Shown: positions 46,226-58,832, counted from the first letter of the stretch. The stretch is DNA of 64,000 nucleotides from Pseudeuparius sepicola (GCA_963920635.1 OY987303.1:51335223-51399222), one strand, 5' to 3'. The notes: generated by a model not told the origin, from the letters alone. A program made the numbers and translations.

Positions 46226-47109
46226 CAGTGGCGGATTTAGACTGTTTGGGTCCCTGGGCGTTATTTTTATGAGGGGCCCTGTATAGTCATGTGGCGCCCG
46301 TGAAAAATATTCGACGAGCAAGACAATCTATAGGCGGGGGGGTAGAGTAAACCATCCATTCTATTTTGCACTTTTTTATAAAGTTTAAAATATCAACAAA
46401 AATAAAATTTTCCTTCAATCTCAAAATAGAAACGTAAACCAATTATACAGCATCTGTATAGTGCAAACTTTTATGGGTGGCACTTTACAACATTAGAAAT
46501 ATGCTCTATACATACATGTCTATAATTTTTAATATTAAAAATTTTTCTATCTTGCTTTTTCGGATGCAAATTTGTCGATAATCTCTTCCGTGTTTAGATT
46601 ATCCATCTCCGCACTTTCAATTTGTAAAATGTATTTTTCACCCTCTTGAAAACGGAAGATCTCTCTCCAATTTCCAGTTGCATTTGCAATTAGAATGGTT
46701 AAAAATATTTTTAATAGAGTTTGAACGTTAATAGGACATGTGGATTTCAAACTTTCAATTATACATTATTTGTACATTTCTACTGGTGATTCTATATTTT
46801 CACACTTCGTGTAGTTTAAGAATTGAATTGACTCGTCTTCTAACATATCAGGATCTATATCCTCATACCTATATGTTCTTTAAATGCTCAATACCTTCAG
46901 AGCAAATTTTGATAAAAATTATTTTAAAAATTGCATCCTCGTATTTCTCTTGATATGAATTCATACGTTTTTGAAGTTCCGAAACTAAATTGTCATAAAT
47001 CACGTAAAAAGTTAGGTACCTACCGGGTCTCCGGGGTCCCGAGTGTCTCGACATCTTGTTACGTGTTTTGAGCTAGCAGATACTAGAGGGCGCTTATAGT
47101 CCACTATAC
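46226..47109. mobile_element. hAT-type fragment with CAGTGGCGGATTTA end
   Basis: The terminus CAGTGGCGGATTTAGAC at 46226 is followed by GGGTCCCTGGGC, as in other CAGTGGCG hATs. The opposite end was not found. The sequence at 46204-46225 matches the start of repeat R2, so this element probably inserted into R2 copy B, with the family H hAT inserted later at 47118. Confidence 0.5.
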
Positions 47110-47117
47110 GGTCTAAC

Positions 47118-49198
47118 CACGGACTCTTTAAAGTATAAATAAGGGGACCCAGCATTATACTTTCCAAAGTGAGGCCTATTCTTTCCTCATTCTAATGGTA
47201 TCAGTGATGCCAAGTATGCCATTTTATTGAAGAATATATGAATATAACAGGTACCTTGATTGTTAGTGAAAATTAATAATGGTTTCTAAAAATTAGACTT
47301 GACAGTGTTGTGTATACAAGTGCAGAATATGGCAACTGTCAAATCAATCAAATTTATTTTATAGTTAAAATTGATTTCCAGCAATTATTTCCACGAATTT
47401 AAGTAATTATTTATTTATTTATTTTATTTATTTATTTATTTATTTAACTTACTTCACCCTACAGCCAAGGCCATTTAAAGGATGGAATAACATGTAGATA
47501 ACAAACATAACATGGATCATTAATAATTACTCCTAACTAAGCATTAACAAGAAACAACTTAACACTAGAAATAACTTAACACTATGCTGTTGCTTGAGAT
47601 AAGAACTAGCGAAAAGTTGAGGTGCTCATATAATAAAACACACATTCAACCACTTCAACTCTTAATTGGCCTCAATTAACTTCACCTTACTCCTGCATTC
47701 GAATAGAGGAAGTGACCGAATTTATGTGTGATTTGAATATGTCGACACTCGAACAAATGGCGTTATAGTTGTTGCAGATATTGTGCATTGGCGAGAACTT
47801 CAGCACATTCAGCCTCGGCCTACCTGGGTAGAAGGTCTGGTCCTTGCGAGCTGAGATTCGAGGCACGAGAAAATTTAAGTTTGCCAGCAACTGAGGGCTG
47901 TCCACGACATTTGATATTAATTTATGAAGAAACACAACCGAGTAACCAGACCTTCTCACCTGCAAGCTTGTTAACTTGTGTCTAGACAACAGTTCGTCGC
48001 TCGGCGTACCTATCTCCGGGTACCTGTTATCTAACCTGTAAGACAGATATTTGAGAAATCTCCTTTGGACTTTTTCCAAGTTATTGACAAATACTTGATG
48101 GTAAGGGCACCATACTAGGGACGCATATTCTAGTTTCGACCTTACAAAAGCAAAGTATAATAATTTCATAGTGGAAATGTCACGAAAATCGCGTGAGTTC
48201 CTAATAATAAACCCATAGGCCTTTAGGGCACGGGTGATTACCGATTCAATATGATTAGAAAAACTAAGTTTTTGATCAAAAATTACACCTAAATCGGCGA
48301 TTATGTGAGGACGTGAAAGTGTAATTGAATCTAGTTCATAATTGAAAACAAGGGTCTCGGTCTTTAAAGAGTATGACATAACACTGCACTTCTGTGGATT
48401 GAGCGGGAGACGATTTTCATGACACCAACCACTGCAATTAGTATGGTAAGTCAGTAGTGCCGATTTTGCTTAAGTATTTAAGAATTTGCCGCTATTGCAC
48501 CTTGTTACTAGGTTCCTCAATCCGCATTTGTAATAAGTATACTTTAACTTTCTTCCCTTGTTGAATGTATCTACCCAAAGAACGTTCACATATTTCGGGA
48601 TGGACTAATAAGATTAGGTCTAGTATTAGTTCTAATGATGTAGTTTTTCTCGGTGTTCATTACAAAATTTTTGTAATTTTATTTCTCTCACAAGGTGCCT
48701 CACAAACCTAAAATAAACTTGTAGTCGTAGATATAAACTCTTAAAAAAATACCTGACTGAAGCTACCTACTTAATAATTTAAAATTTAGGAAATACGATT
48801 TTTGTTTAGAACTACCTACTTATACGTAATGCCCAAGTAATGGGAATTCTAGGATTACTAAAGGTGATACAGGAAAAATCTGGTTGCAATTATAGGGACT
48901 ACTACAGGCACAGGCGGCCGCATTACCTTTAATTGACATATCTGAGTATCTGGAAGTAAGAAAACTTAAAAATTGTGAATTATGATGGGAAATATTTTGC
49001 CTCCTTTAGAATATATGGCACTGTCATGACACATAAAGCCTGATGTCAGTTGGACACTGACATAATATAACATAACCTTGTATCAGCCCCCTTGTGGTCT
49101 CCTTGGAGTCGACAGGAAACAAACTTCCCCTCATGGCTTCACTTTTCCTATGTGATAGACTGTGACATGCTGAGTCCCCATCTTTTAAAGAGTCTCTG
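47118..49198. mobile_element. hAT element, family H, copy 2, carrying a LINE
   Basis: It is flanked by a perfect GGTCTAAC duplication (47110-47117, 49199-49206). The termini are CACGGACTCTTTAAAG and the complement of CAGAGACTCTTTAAAA. Apart from the LINE at 47406-48434, it is collinear with copy 1 at 42583-43769. The two copies have different target duplications, which confirms independent transposition. Confidence 0.93.
47406..48434 (-). mobile_element. 5'-truncated jockey-like LINE with (AAAT)n tail
   Basis: The minus strand encodes about 230 residues after the catalytic box: DLGVIFDQKLSFSNHIE, then YGFIIRNSRDF, LEYASLVWCPYH, and a QRRFLKYLSYR stretch, ending with a stop at 47687. The 3' UTR ends in a (TTTA)n run on the plus strand at about 47408-47448, its tail. 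It belongs to the same family as the LINE at 57709-58832. It interrupts the hAT between CACGAATTTAA and the TAGTATGGTAAGTC block seen joined in copy 1. Confidence 0.9.
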
Positions 49199-49209
49199 GG
49201 TCTAACTAT

Positions 49210-49938
49210 TGCCAAATTTGAAAAATATTACTTTCAAACGTAATTTATTTATATTAAATGAACCACAGTTCACAAAAAAAACTCATTTTTTATTTTTATG
49301 TAATATAAGCAATTAAAAACTGCATAATTCAAATCATTCTTGTAACGCGCCCTCCTTGGTTGTGACGTCAAGTAGCTCGTTGGTGGTGGCGCCTCTGGTA
49401 ATAACTGAAAGTTCTGCAAAGTTTGTCGTTTTTTTGTGTCCAGGTAAAATACTCCTACAATTCTATATATGTCTGTGATAATAGCAACTAATCTGTGGAA
49501 CAGATGTTACAAAACGTACATACAGAAATGAACCGAAGAACAATAGTCTGATATTTTTTTGTTGAATTATCATTTATTAAATAACTCTTAAATTATTGTT
49601 CCTGTATTAAAATATTTTGTTCCACAGATTAAGTTACTACGTTATGTTTGAAACTGTATAGGAGTATTTTACCTGGACACAAAAAAACGACAAACTTTGC
49701 AAAAGTTTCAGTTATTAAGTGTTTTTAAGATGCTAGTTGAACGTAAATAAAAATCGTTGGTATCGTACTGTCATTGCTTCAAAATACATAGCTAATATTA
49801 TTTATTATACAGCGTGGTGTATAAACTAATATGGGCGGCACATGTACAAAAACTACAGCACCACGCAAGCTTTGTTTAGAAAGATCAACGAGAACGTCCC
49901 ATTATCCTTGTCTATCCGTCTTATTATAGTCTATCTCA
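49210..49938 (+). repeat. dispersed repeat R2, copy B, with insertion
   Basis: It matches 1880-2215 in the same orientation, but has an insertion of about 410 bp between GCGCCTCTGG and GTATAAACTAATATGGGCG that begins with a MITE. Confidence 0.8.
49400..49717. mobile_element. MITE with ~50-bp TIRs inside R2 copy B
   Basis: It begins TAATAACTGAAAGTTCTGC and ends with the complement of TAATAACTGAAACTTTTGC. The arms pair for about 55 bp, through TTTGTGTCCAGGTAAAATAC. It is absent from R2 copy A, which shows the insertion. About 95 bp between the MITE and the rest of R2 are also extra, so the boundary is not simple. Confidence 0.9.
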
Positions 49939-49992
49939 GATATTATTGATGTTTGAAAAGAGTGTGCTGTATTAAATAGTTATTTACATCGC

Positions 49993-50088
49993 GAGATGCG
50001 TAAGGGCACTTTTTTTGGCCGAGGTTGTTTAACGCCCGTGTTATTTCGGGTCTTAAAACTCTCTCCGAGGCCAAAAAGATCTTACGCA
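49993..50088. repeat. GATGCGTAAG hairpin
   Basis: GATGCGTAAG...TTTTTTTGGCC at about 49994 is matched inverted by GGCCAAAAAGATCTTACGCATC at 50068-50089, around a GC-rich loop. Imperfect arms of about 22 bp; function unknown. Confidence 0.55.
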
Positions 50089-50169
50089 TCAAGCAAAGTA
50101 TTACATTTTTCCTTCTACTGACAATTTCATATTAGGAAGGTAAGTACTTTCAGTTTAAATACACTATGG

Positions 50170-50600
50170 AGTAGATTGTGAGTAATAATCTTCATAATAA
50201 CCATTGTCCAATTATTACTAAAAATGATAATCAGTGATAAATATAAGAGGTAGAATGCAATGATAATTAAAAAAAACTTCTTCTGCGATTGAGCCAAGAA
50301 CCTACGAATTACTAGTCCCGTGGCCTCACCATTCAGTTAAAGAAGTGCGCTTGTTAAATTTAAACTTTTAGGCGGTTATTATTTTTGACCTACAACTGGT
50401 CACTCTAATAGAAATGGGTCGCCGAACTGTTTATTTTAACATTAAATTTCCATTCTTCCTTCCCTAATTCTGTGAAGATTTCATGTCGTTTCAAATGAAT
50501 AGCTTGCTGTCACAACTTTAATTATTTATTGCAAATTAAATGTTGCGATTTGAGGGCTGATATTTGGTATGTGCTCTTTCAGTAGAGAGGCAAATATATT
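50170..50600 (-). repeat. dispersed repeat R1, copy B
   Basis: Same orientation as copy A at 3510-4020, with substitutions. Its tRNA-like B box is degenerate (GATTGAGCCAAGAACC on the plus strand). Confidence 0.75.
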
Positions 50601-50645
50601 AAAGAAATAAAAAAAATTGTTCAAGTTCCCCATTGAAAAAAGTGC

Positions 50646-50716
50646 ACTCCAGCCGGGACTCGAACCCGGGACTCCTACTGTAGCCGTAGGCACTTAACCA
50701 ACTAAGCTACTATTCT
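50646..50716 (-). pseudogene. tRNA-derived SINE head or tRNA pseudogene
   Basis: Read on the minus strand, the A box TAGCTTAGTTGG, a perfect anticodon stem CCTAC/GTAGG around GGCTACA, and a perfect T arm CCGGG-TTCGAGT-CCCGG are present. The acceptor arms pair poorly. By position the anticodon would be CTA (amber), but the invariant T33 is G. It is therefore better explained as a tRNA-derived SINE head than as a suppressor tRNA. A longer shared body could not be tested inside the window. Confidence 0.65.
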
Positions 50717-51386
50717 TGGCTTGACATTGTAGGTTACAATTTCCACGTTCGATACTTGCATTAAGTAGCTATATGTAGAATTTTGTGGGTAGAAGAACAA
50801 GTAGGAAGTTCACACTACCAACAATAGTGAATGATTAACCTCCACCTTCTGAACCCTTCTAGCAGTTGTAGAAGACGCGGAAGTTTTCTACATCTCACCA
50901 CTACCTATGAGTGATGATATGCCATACAAACACATCCTTCTTTATTTATTACAGGTGCAAAATCCATCTTACTTTGTTATGATTTTTATAACATCTAAAC
51001 TCTTTTTAAACCACTTGGACCAACTTAATGCAATGACTATTGTGGAGTTTTATAAACTATGTATGATATCAGTAAGTAAGTAATCTTAAATATCTTATTA
51101 GTATAGAGACATGGGGTGTTGCACTTTTTGAATGTCCCAATTTTTATAAGTTATAATATTTATGTTCGGTGTTTGCATATAATTTGAGATTTTTTAGTAG
51201 TAGTAGCAAAGTCTAGAGAATACTAAAGTCGGATCACTTCTTTGAAGTCGTCGAAAAGCCGCCGATTTTTTGCGACCGGTCGTACATCAGAGTCACCTGG
51301 CACGCTTCGCATTTACGAGGGTCGACTAACGAACTCGCCGTCAAGCTAGTTATACGGGGGCAGGTTCATATCGACTTTCCATTATT
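50717..51386. other. no gene recognised
   Basis: No motif-bearing frame was seen. A GC-richer patch at 51230-51360 shows no recognisable coding. Confidence 0.35.
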
Positions 51387-51432
51387 TACCAAAGTCTACA
51401 AATATTAGTATACCTATTTGTAGACTTTGGTA
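51387..51432. repeat. 46-nt hairpin between CATTATT direct repeats
   Basis: TACCAAAGTCTACAAATA pairs exactly with TATTTGTAGACTTTGGTA around TTAGTATACC. CATTATT(T) occurs immediately on both sides (51380-51386 and 51433-51439), as a 7-8-bp target duplication would. TGTAGACTTTGGT occurs again at about 51535. Confidence 0.7.
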
Positions 51433-51440
51433 CATTATTT

Positions 51441-53648
51441 GTGTAGGTAAGTATACCGTTAGTTTTTGGTAGGTACAGTTAAATTAAAATACAAGGTAGC
51501 TATTACTCAGAATCTACATAATTAGTAAGGTATATCTGTAGACTTTGGTTGGAACAAGAATAAAAATGCAATTTTTTATGTTTTACGTTCATTTTTAATA
51601 AAGCCTAACAAAACATAAAGCAAACAAAAATATAAATAACAAATAAATATTTAACGACAAAGAGTTAAACTAATCATATCTACTTTTTCATCCTGTAGGT
51701 AAATATTTTGATATTTAAATAATTGAACAAAACATACAACAAGCATTTGACATAAACAAATTATGTTCTCCGATGAACCCTAAGGCATTCTTCCATTGCT
51801 GGCACCTTCAAATTTTCACTATTTTATTATTATATCTATATTATTCTATTATTATTCTTCAATTAATATCTAAGTATTCGAATGTCACATAAAAAGGTCT
51901 TAATTTTTGTAGGTAGGTACCTCAAACTCAATCTTACCTTTCAGGGTCTTTATTAGGAAATGAAAAAAAATTAACATAGTCTTTTCAACTGGTTTTACAG
52001 CCATCCGCACTGCAGGCATCAATACAACCGTTGATTGCATTCCATCGACGCTACAACACAGTCACGGTCGGTCGGAAATATTTTGCGCGCGCCCGGTAGA
52101 ATGCGAACGAACCGCTCTCAGCTACACTGTGTAAGCTTATTTTCTTATTAAATAAGATATCGATCGCCGTACTCCGATGACGGCGGGCCGAGGGAGCGGC
52201 AGAGGGCAAGAGGAAAACGTTTGTTTACACAAGGCCGAGTGCCCGGACTTATTAGTATATCTCTGGACGCTGGTAGTAGTATTATTACATGTTTTATTTA
52301 TCTAACTATTTAGCTACAGTAGGCAAATACTAGAAATATTACATATCTAATACATATCACATACAGGGTAGGTTCTATACTTTTAAACATATACAATCTT
52401 TATTTTTTGAGATAATAGTCTGAATTTATTTTCGTTTGACAAACTGAATTTTTATGAAACTTTATACTGGTCAAAGAGTGGTCTGAAAATATTGGAAAAC
52501 TATGAATATATTATATTTTTATATGCCTTCCTGAAATATCGATTTATAACAACTAATGTATGTTTTCAATTGAATAATGCAAATGAACATTATTTCTAAA
52601 TCTTGTTGAATTCCCATGGTAATAAAAATTATATCTAATAAATTCTATTCTACATGCCAGAAGTAAATTATGGGTAATTTTAAATATAAAAATGAAAATC
52701 AAATAATTTATAAAATTTCACACTAATTATTTTTGTTACGATAAAATCTATTTTTACGTACTTATCTAAATTTAAAATTATTGTCCTCCTAGCTCGATTT
52801 TGTAAAACTTGCAGTCATCATTGTCAAACAATGCAGAAAAAACAAAACCACTATTTTTCTATAAACAAAGTTTTTGAAAATAAACTTAAATTTTGACTTG
52901 CCCTTTTCAAATATCCAACTTTATACATATATAAATTTTTCGTACTTTACATCATACCAGCGTATGTAAAATTGGCCTGCTACATGAGAAAATTGCTACC
53001 GGAAATATCTCATCATGAATTCGCAGTTTTATTATACGACGGTGGGATTATTAGTGTATAATAACAGATTTCTTTTAAACGCTTAAACGTATAGTCAAGT
53101 TACTGGTGGCATTTTTTGAACAACCCCTCGAAACAGTAGTGACATTTTGATGCGTTTGTACATTTCGGGAGCAGTTTTAATTAATGCTCAACATATTTTG
53201 GACGTTGCATTCATATTTAGACAAGAATAAAAGGATGATTCCATGGTCAGTAGAACAGTGACATCGTGAAACTATTTCGGCAGAAGCGCATCAAAATTTC
53301 GCAACACTCACTTATTTTCTAATTATAACCCGCCTCTCTATTTTTAAACCTTGACCAGGACCGGGATCAAACAATTAAAAACGGCGTTCGGTTGGCCGTC
53401 TTTGCGGAATTCCTGAAATACTAAATTAAACAAAAAAACTTAATTGCGGGGTCGGTCCGAATTTAATAAGTAAAACGCCGGATAAAAGGGGGAACGGTGC
53501 AATTGCGAAAATAGCAGGCGGAATGCGGTGCCTTTATTGTCGCCGGAGATGCCGCAACGCCCGTGAAAAATACATCGCCACGTTGCTACAGCATGTCTCA
53601 TTTACTGAAGGGAATTTTGAGAGGGATTCGGCGGGAGGTTTCATTATA
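51441..53648. other. no gene recognised
   Basis: AT-rich, with GC-richer patches near 52000-52250 and 53330-53600. No motif-bearing frame. ACATACAGGGTAGG at about 52360 resembles a mariner-type end. Confidence 0.35.
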
Positions 53649-54260
53649 CAGGGTGATTCATTATACATGATGTAAAAATACTTATACACTTTTTCCGAAA
53701 CATACACATCAGTGCTACCCTACTCCTTCAAATCGAGGAAGCTACGCTTGAATGTATATATTCGCTCTCTCTGTCTCTCTCTCTCTTTCATATATGCCAT
53801 ATGCTTTATCTCTCTTGCGGGACGAAAATTTTATAAAACGTATCGTGACGCGGCCTTGAAAAATCACTCTCATGAAACCAAAGAAGTATTCACTTCAAAA
53901 ATTTTAGCCACAAGTGGTTGGGATGGATATGCCTCAATTTGGCGATGCAACATGCAGCCATATGCAAAAGTCCCTTCCGGTTCTAAGGCTCGCACCTCGG
54001 ATAGGACATTTTGAAGATGGCAAGAGTGCAGGCTATTTTCTTTAAGAATTCGCCATGACTTGCTCTGCGCTATTCTTAGCCGTTTGGCAATGGATCGGGT
54101 GCTACTGTCAGGTTCCTCTTCGACCATGTTCAAAACCTTTTCCAAATTATGTACAGGACATACTAAGGTCCCATTATGATTGAAATTCGCTCTTTTGATG
54201 TTTGGGAAAATGGCCGCTGTGACCTCATTAATATTATTTTCCCAGACACATGCCATTTTT
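53649..54260 (-). pseudogene. mariner-type element remnant with helix-turn-helix segment
   Basis: TA then CAGGGTGATTCATTATAC at 53649 is a mariner-type terminus. On the minus strand, 54256-53870 is open and encodes LEKVLNMVEEEPDSSTRSIA with KRLRIAQSKSWRILKENSLH and CHLQNV, the N-terminal helix-turn-helix of insect mariner-like transposases. The catalytic domain is absent, and the matching opposite terminus was not found. Confidence 0.75.
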
Positions 54261-55587
54261 TCCTATTTATTGAAATTCCTTATTATTCTCAACAACTTTT
54301 GTAGGATAAGATTTTCTATATCTCTTATTGTTCAAAATCTACAGGGTCTAAAATGTAAAAAAACCTGGAACTTTTTCTAATCATTTTCCGAAATCTAGCT
54401 AGCCATGGATACAATTGATAGTCAGAAATTATTTAAGAGCATGTTAGCATGTCTTGTGAACCCTTAAATTTATTCAACTTGTTTTCTATTATTGTTTGTT
54501 ACAAAAAAATTATAACAAACAATTTTTTTTGAAAACTGCAAATTTTGAAAACTGCATTTGGAGTTGCATTTGGAATGCATAAACTTTTATCGAGATTATC
54601 TTCTGCTGTACACTGTATATAAAGCCTTTTTACGATATGAAAATTTCACGAGAAAATATCATCAAAAATATTTCTTGAGGAAATGTAATACCTATTACCT
54701 ACTTAAAAACGTAAATTTTCGATTTATATGGTTTTGTACGTGAATATTGATTTAAAAATTGACATTTTAACACTAGAATATTGTCAAAATATCAAAGTAT
54801 CAAAAAATAACAAAATTAAAAGTAGCATGGACTTTGTTTTCATTAGGTAGTGATTCTGTTGAACCTATTGGTTTGCTTGCCTAAAATTGCCTACGGTTGA
54901 TATAAATTATATTTTCCTCTTTTTTTTTGTTGCTAAAAAGTGAAAACCTGCAAGTTAGAAAACCGAAACCTTTAGTAAATTATCGTATGTAATATCACAA
55001 GTGCCGGAAGTTTTATCGATAATTTTTTCGAAAGCGCTATTTTGCCTAGAAAGATCACGAGTGAGTATAAATTGGTCTTTTATCTCTGAAAATAAATGCC
55101 CAACTTGTACGAGTGGTTTTGCTAATGGGCAAAATAGGGCTTGAGAATAAAATTATCTAGGAAAATTTCTGGCACGAGTGGTATTTGCCGAGATTATTTC
55201 TCGAATACGATTTAATAATTTCTGTATTAATTTTTTTTTCTATGTTTACATTTCCAAAACGATTAATTTTGAACGAGTTTATTGACAGCTTCGACTGTAG
55301 CGTTCGAGTAAACAAACATGACGCTTCGATATCCAAAGCAAATGCGATACCTAGACCCTGTCAGCGTTGGTTTATTTTCTGAACGTGTCATAAATTTAAA
55401 CGGAGACGGAGGTCCAATAACAAAAATTTAGCAATGTAAAAGTTATATAAATTCATTGATACAATGCTTAATAGCACCGCAATATAATTTATAAGCTGCA
55501 TAATTTAGAACAGTGTGAAACACACAAACTTTAAGAAGTAGGTACGTGTTTGTATCCAACAGATTCGCGGTTGCTAACCAACGAAGT
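54261..55587. other. no gene recognised
   Basis: No coding motif was seen. CACGAGTG and ACGAGTGG strings recur near 55050-55180 in an imperfectly symmetrical arrangement. Confidence 0.3.
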
Positions 55588-55695
55588 GATAATTTGCACA
55601 AGTGCAATTACCGCGATAATTTGCACAATTGCAATTACCGCGATAATTTGCACAAGTGCAATTACCGCGATAATTGGGATAAGTGCAATTATCGC
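55588..55695. repeat. 27-bp tandem repeat, four units
   Basis: The unit GATAATTTGCACAAGTGCAA plus TTACCGC is repeated four times with few changes. Each unit contains the palindrome TTGCACAAGTGCAA (unit 2 has AATTGC; unit 4 is degenerate). The joints form GCGATAAT. No coding. Confidence 0.9.
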
Positions 55696-57199
55696 TAGCA
55701 GAGGCATGTGATTGGTTGGATTTTTATGGAAGGAGCTACCTTATTGGATGCAAGCAGTATGAGGGAAATAATCCAATAAAATATACCTGTAGAATCGTCG
55801 GCTTGTCTCCATACCCCTGTTATTCATCCTAAAGTTGATTTTCCGATGAAATTTTCATACTCATATAGTGTTTTCATTTGTAATCGGAGATAAGACCCTC
55901 GAGATAAAGCTGTTGGGTTATATCAGATTACAAATTAATAAAATTGTCTTACAAATTTTCCGGAAAATCACTCTCTTGTGAATAACAGAGGTATTATCGA
56001 TGAAACGACTCTTCTATAATGCATACGTATTGTTTTTGAGAAACACCTATATGCTGTGTCATGTATATTCACGTACCTACTCAAACTCAAAATTATATGG
56101 TCAAAATTAAAATGATGAGATGCTAACGCCGTTTCTTCTCTTTTTGTTTCGTCAATTCCTTTGCAAAAGTCTGGGCGTTGTTTTATCCTGTTATAATAAT
56201 AATTGTAATATTAAAATCGTTATACTCTGCAATACCGGGTTTTCGAAAATCTGGTGAATTCACTGTCGTTATGGGCCATAATGAGTTTATTCTTTACTAG
56301 CTGAAGCCCACGAGTTCACACTTTGAACCGCCATTTTGATTTTCGGAAAATAATTTCTTAACGGATGCCCTGTCCTATAAGGAGCCTACGTGCTAAATTT
56401 AAAGTCTGTAGGCTTTATACTCACTATGTGGTTTCACTGAAATTACATTTCCAGCCATCTTGGGATGCCTCCAACCCTACCTTTATTTTTTATCCTCTTA
56501 TATAGAAATCCGTCAAAGGAATCTATTTTTAAAACATTCTCATTTGGTCTCCCCTTTACATTTTTTCCTAAGAGTGTAGGAGTCCCTCCCACTTTGTCAT
56601 TAATTTCTAGAAAAATAATGGTCAGCACTCTATCAATTAATTCGGGTAATATTATGTACCTGTAACTACTCATATCTACTAAGTACTGGTAGTTTAGGAG
56701 ATATTATACTTTAGAAACTTCTCTTTATCGACTTAAGAACTTGAGGTATTACTCTTCACGCAGGGCAAATAATATTTTTTTATTTTTAAAGCTAGTAGAC
56801 AAGACTGATTGATTGAAAAATCTGCTCTCTTGTTTAAATTATGACTTTGGACAGAGCTAATAAAATAGGCGACCCTTGTATGTTTTTGCCAAAAGACAAA
56901 TTTCGACCCACGTCGGGATGTCCTCATCCCTATTATTCACGTTTTTTCTACGGAAATCCCCCCATAGGAATTCTATTTTTAACCATTTCCCCGATAAGTC
57001 TTCTCACTCTCACTAGGGGGTGACAATCCCTTTATTTTTTCATGCGGGTGCCTGCCCCTCGTTTTTTGAAAGAATCAAATGCCTTTTGGAGAAATTATCT
57101 ATTTAACGAAGGTTTCTATAGCTTTTTAGATGCCTTTATATTGTTTTAGTTAACCCAATAAACATTATTTTTCGTTACCACAAATGATGCCTAGTTATA
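55696..57199. other. no gene recognised
   Basis: Several short frames are open on opposite strands near 56440-57020 but show no recognisable motif. Confidence 0.35.
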
Positions 57200-57708
57200 C
57201 AGGGTGATTCACTTTTAAATACCAAATATTTAATAATCGATAAAACAAGAAAAAATAATGCGAATTTCCTATATAAACTTAGTTCGTTTGGACCTGAATT
57301 TTCAAGATACAGGGTGATCAAGTTTTGAAAAAAAGGTTTTAATTTTTTTTCTTCGTAAATATTGGAAATATCGAAACTAAATTTAGTACACAAGACACAT
57401 GAATACAGGACTATAAAAGTAGAAAATATCACGTTTTAAAATTTACCAGTGGCGGAGATGTGGGTAGTTGATATAAATAATTCGACAAAAAAATTTTACG
57501 GCCATGCACAAAATAAAAAAGAAACGAATTTTTAAATAGACCATTCAATCTAAGCAAAAAATGTCTCTTGGCATTTTTTTGTAAATTTGGTCGTTTGGGC
57601 ATAATTGTAATGTTTGTGATTTATTACATATAGGGGTAAACTGGTAAAAGTAATTAATTCAAATCAAACATTTTTAATTAATGCACAACTACATTAATTT
57701 AACAATGT

Positions 57709-58832
57709 ACGTGTACCACAGGGATCCGTTTTACGGCCCCTGTTATTTAATATCTTTGTGAACGACCTGGGAGCGGAATTGAACGTAGACCACCTACAAT
57801 ATGCGGGCGATCTCAAATTATCCTCTAGAATTGAGTCGGTTAAGGATCTCTATCAGCTACAACGAAATTTACAGAGGGTACACGCTTGGTGCATAAAAAA
57901 TCGACTTACCCTGAACGTGTCTAAATGTAACGTTATGTCATTTACCGACAAATCTGCTTATATAAAGCACGATTATCACATTGACAATGTGACCTTATAC
58001 AGAGACCAGATACGTTCTGCGACTTGGGCATCACTTTTGACAGTAAACTTTCCTTTGTGAAGCACATAGAAAATGTGACTTCCAGGGCTTCTAAGGCATA
58101 TATGGATTCATTGTGCGCTGCACGCGTAACTTCAAGGATTTAGATACTATCAAAGTTCTCTACTACACACTTGTCAGATCAGGGTTGGGGTATTCCTCTG
58201 CCGTGTGGTCACCTCTATTTGAAGTGCATATCTGTGCAATCGAAAACATAAAAAGAAAATTCTTAAAATATCTTACTTTTAAACAAACTGGTGTCTATCC
58301 CGAACGGGGGTTTCCGCACGACGAATTGCTCAAACAGCACCACTACACGTCTCTGAGTATCCGGAGAGACTACTTTACTCAAACCATACTATACAAAATT
58401 CTAAACAACTTAATTGACTGCCCTAGGATGCTCCAAATGATAAAATTTTATGTGCCAGCAATAACAACACGGCAAAGTTGTCTATGGTATCTCCCTACAC
58501 CTAGGACAATTGCGCTACAGAACTCCCCTATTTACAGAATGTGCAAAGGGTATAACCAAGCCGAGAACCTTGACTATTTTAACTGTTCGAAAGTGGATGT
58601 TAAAAGCCATTTTCTTCACTAACAGATTATCGAAAATACTATTCCTCTTTGTTTGTATAATTCACATTATCTATTATCTTACTTTGAACATGTTGCTACT
58701 CCCACTTTTGTGTATACATACCTATTAATGTATTATTTACTGTACTTGAATGTTTTTCTTTTAAAGTTGTGACTTATCCTGTAATGGGGCACATGCCTGT
58801 TGGTTATTTAAATAAATAAATAAATAAATTTT
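57709..58832 (+). mobile_element. 5'-truncated jockey-like LINE inside the mariner element
   Basis: It starts in the polymerase at VPQGSVLRPLLFNIFVNDLG, followed by HLQYAGDLKLSS, where the catalytic YADD is changed to YAGD. A frameshift near 58020 separates the second part, which reads YYTLVRSGLGYSSAVWSPL, IKRKFLKYLTFKQTG and a C-terminal tail to 58620. The element ends in (AAAT)n at about 58808-58832. It is flanked by TTAACAATGT (57699-57708) and TTAACATTGT (58833-58842), a 10-bp target duplication with one change. Same family as 47406-48434. Confidence 0.9.

Noticed and set aside
50646..50716. Functional amber suppressor tRNA
   Set aside because: The invariant T33 is replaced by G and the acceptor stem is unpaired. 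A tRNA-derived SINE head explains it better.
55588..55695. CRISPR array
   Set aside because: The 27-bp units abut without unique spacers, and the context is eukaryotic transposon DNA.
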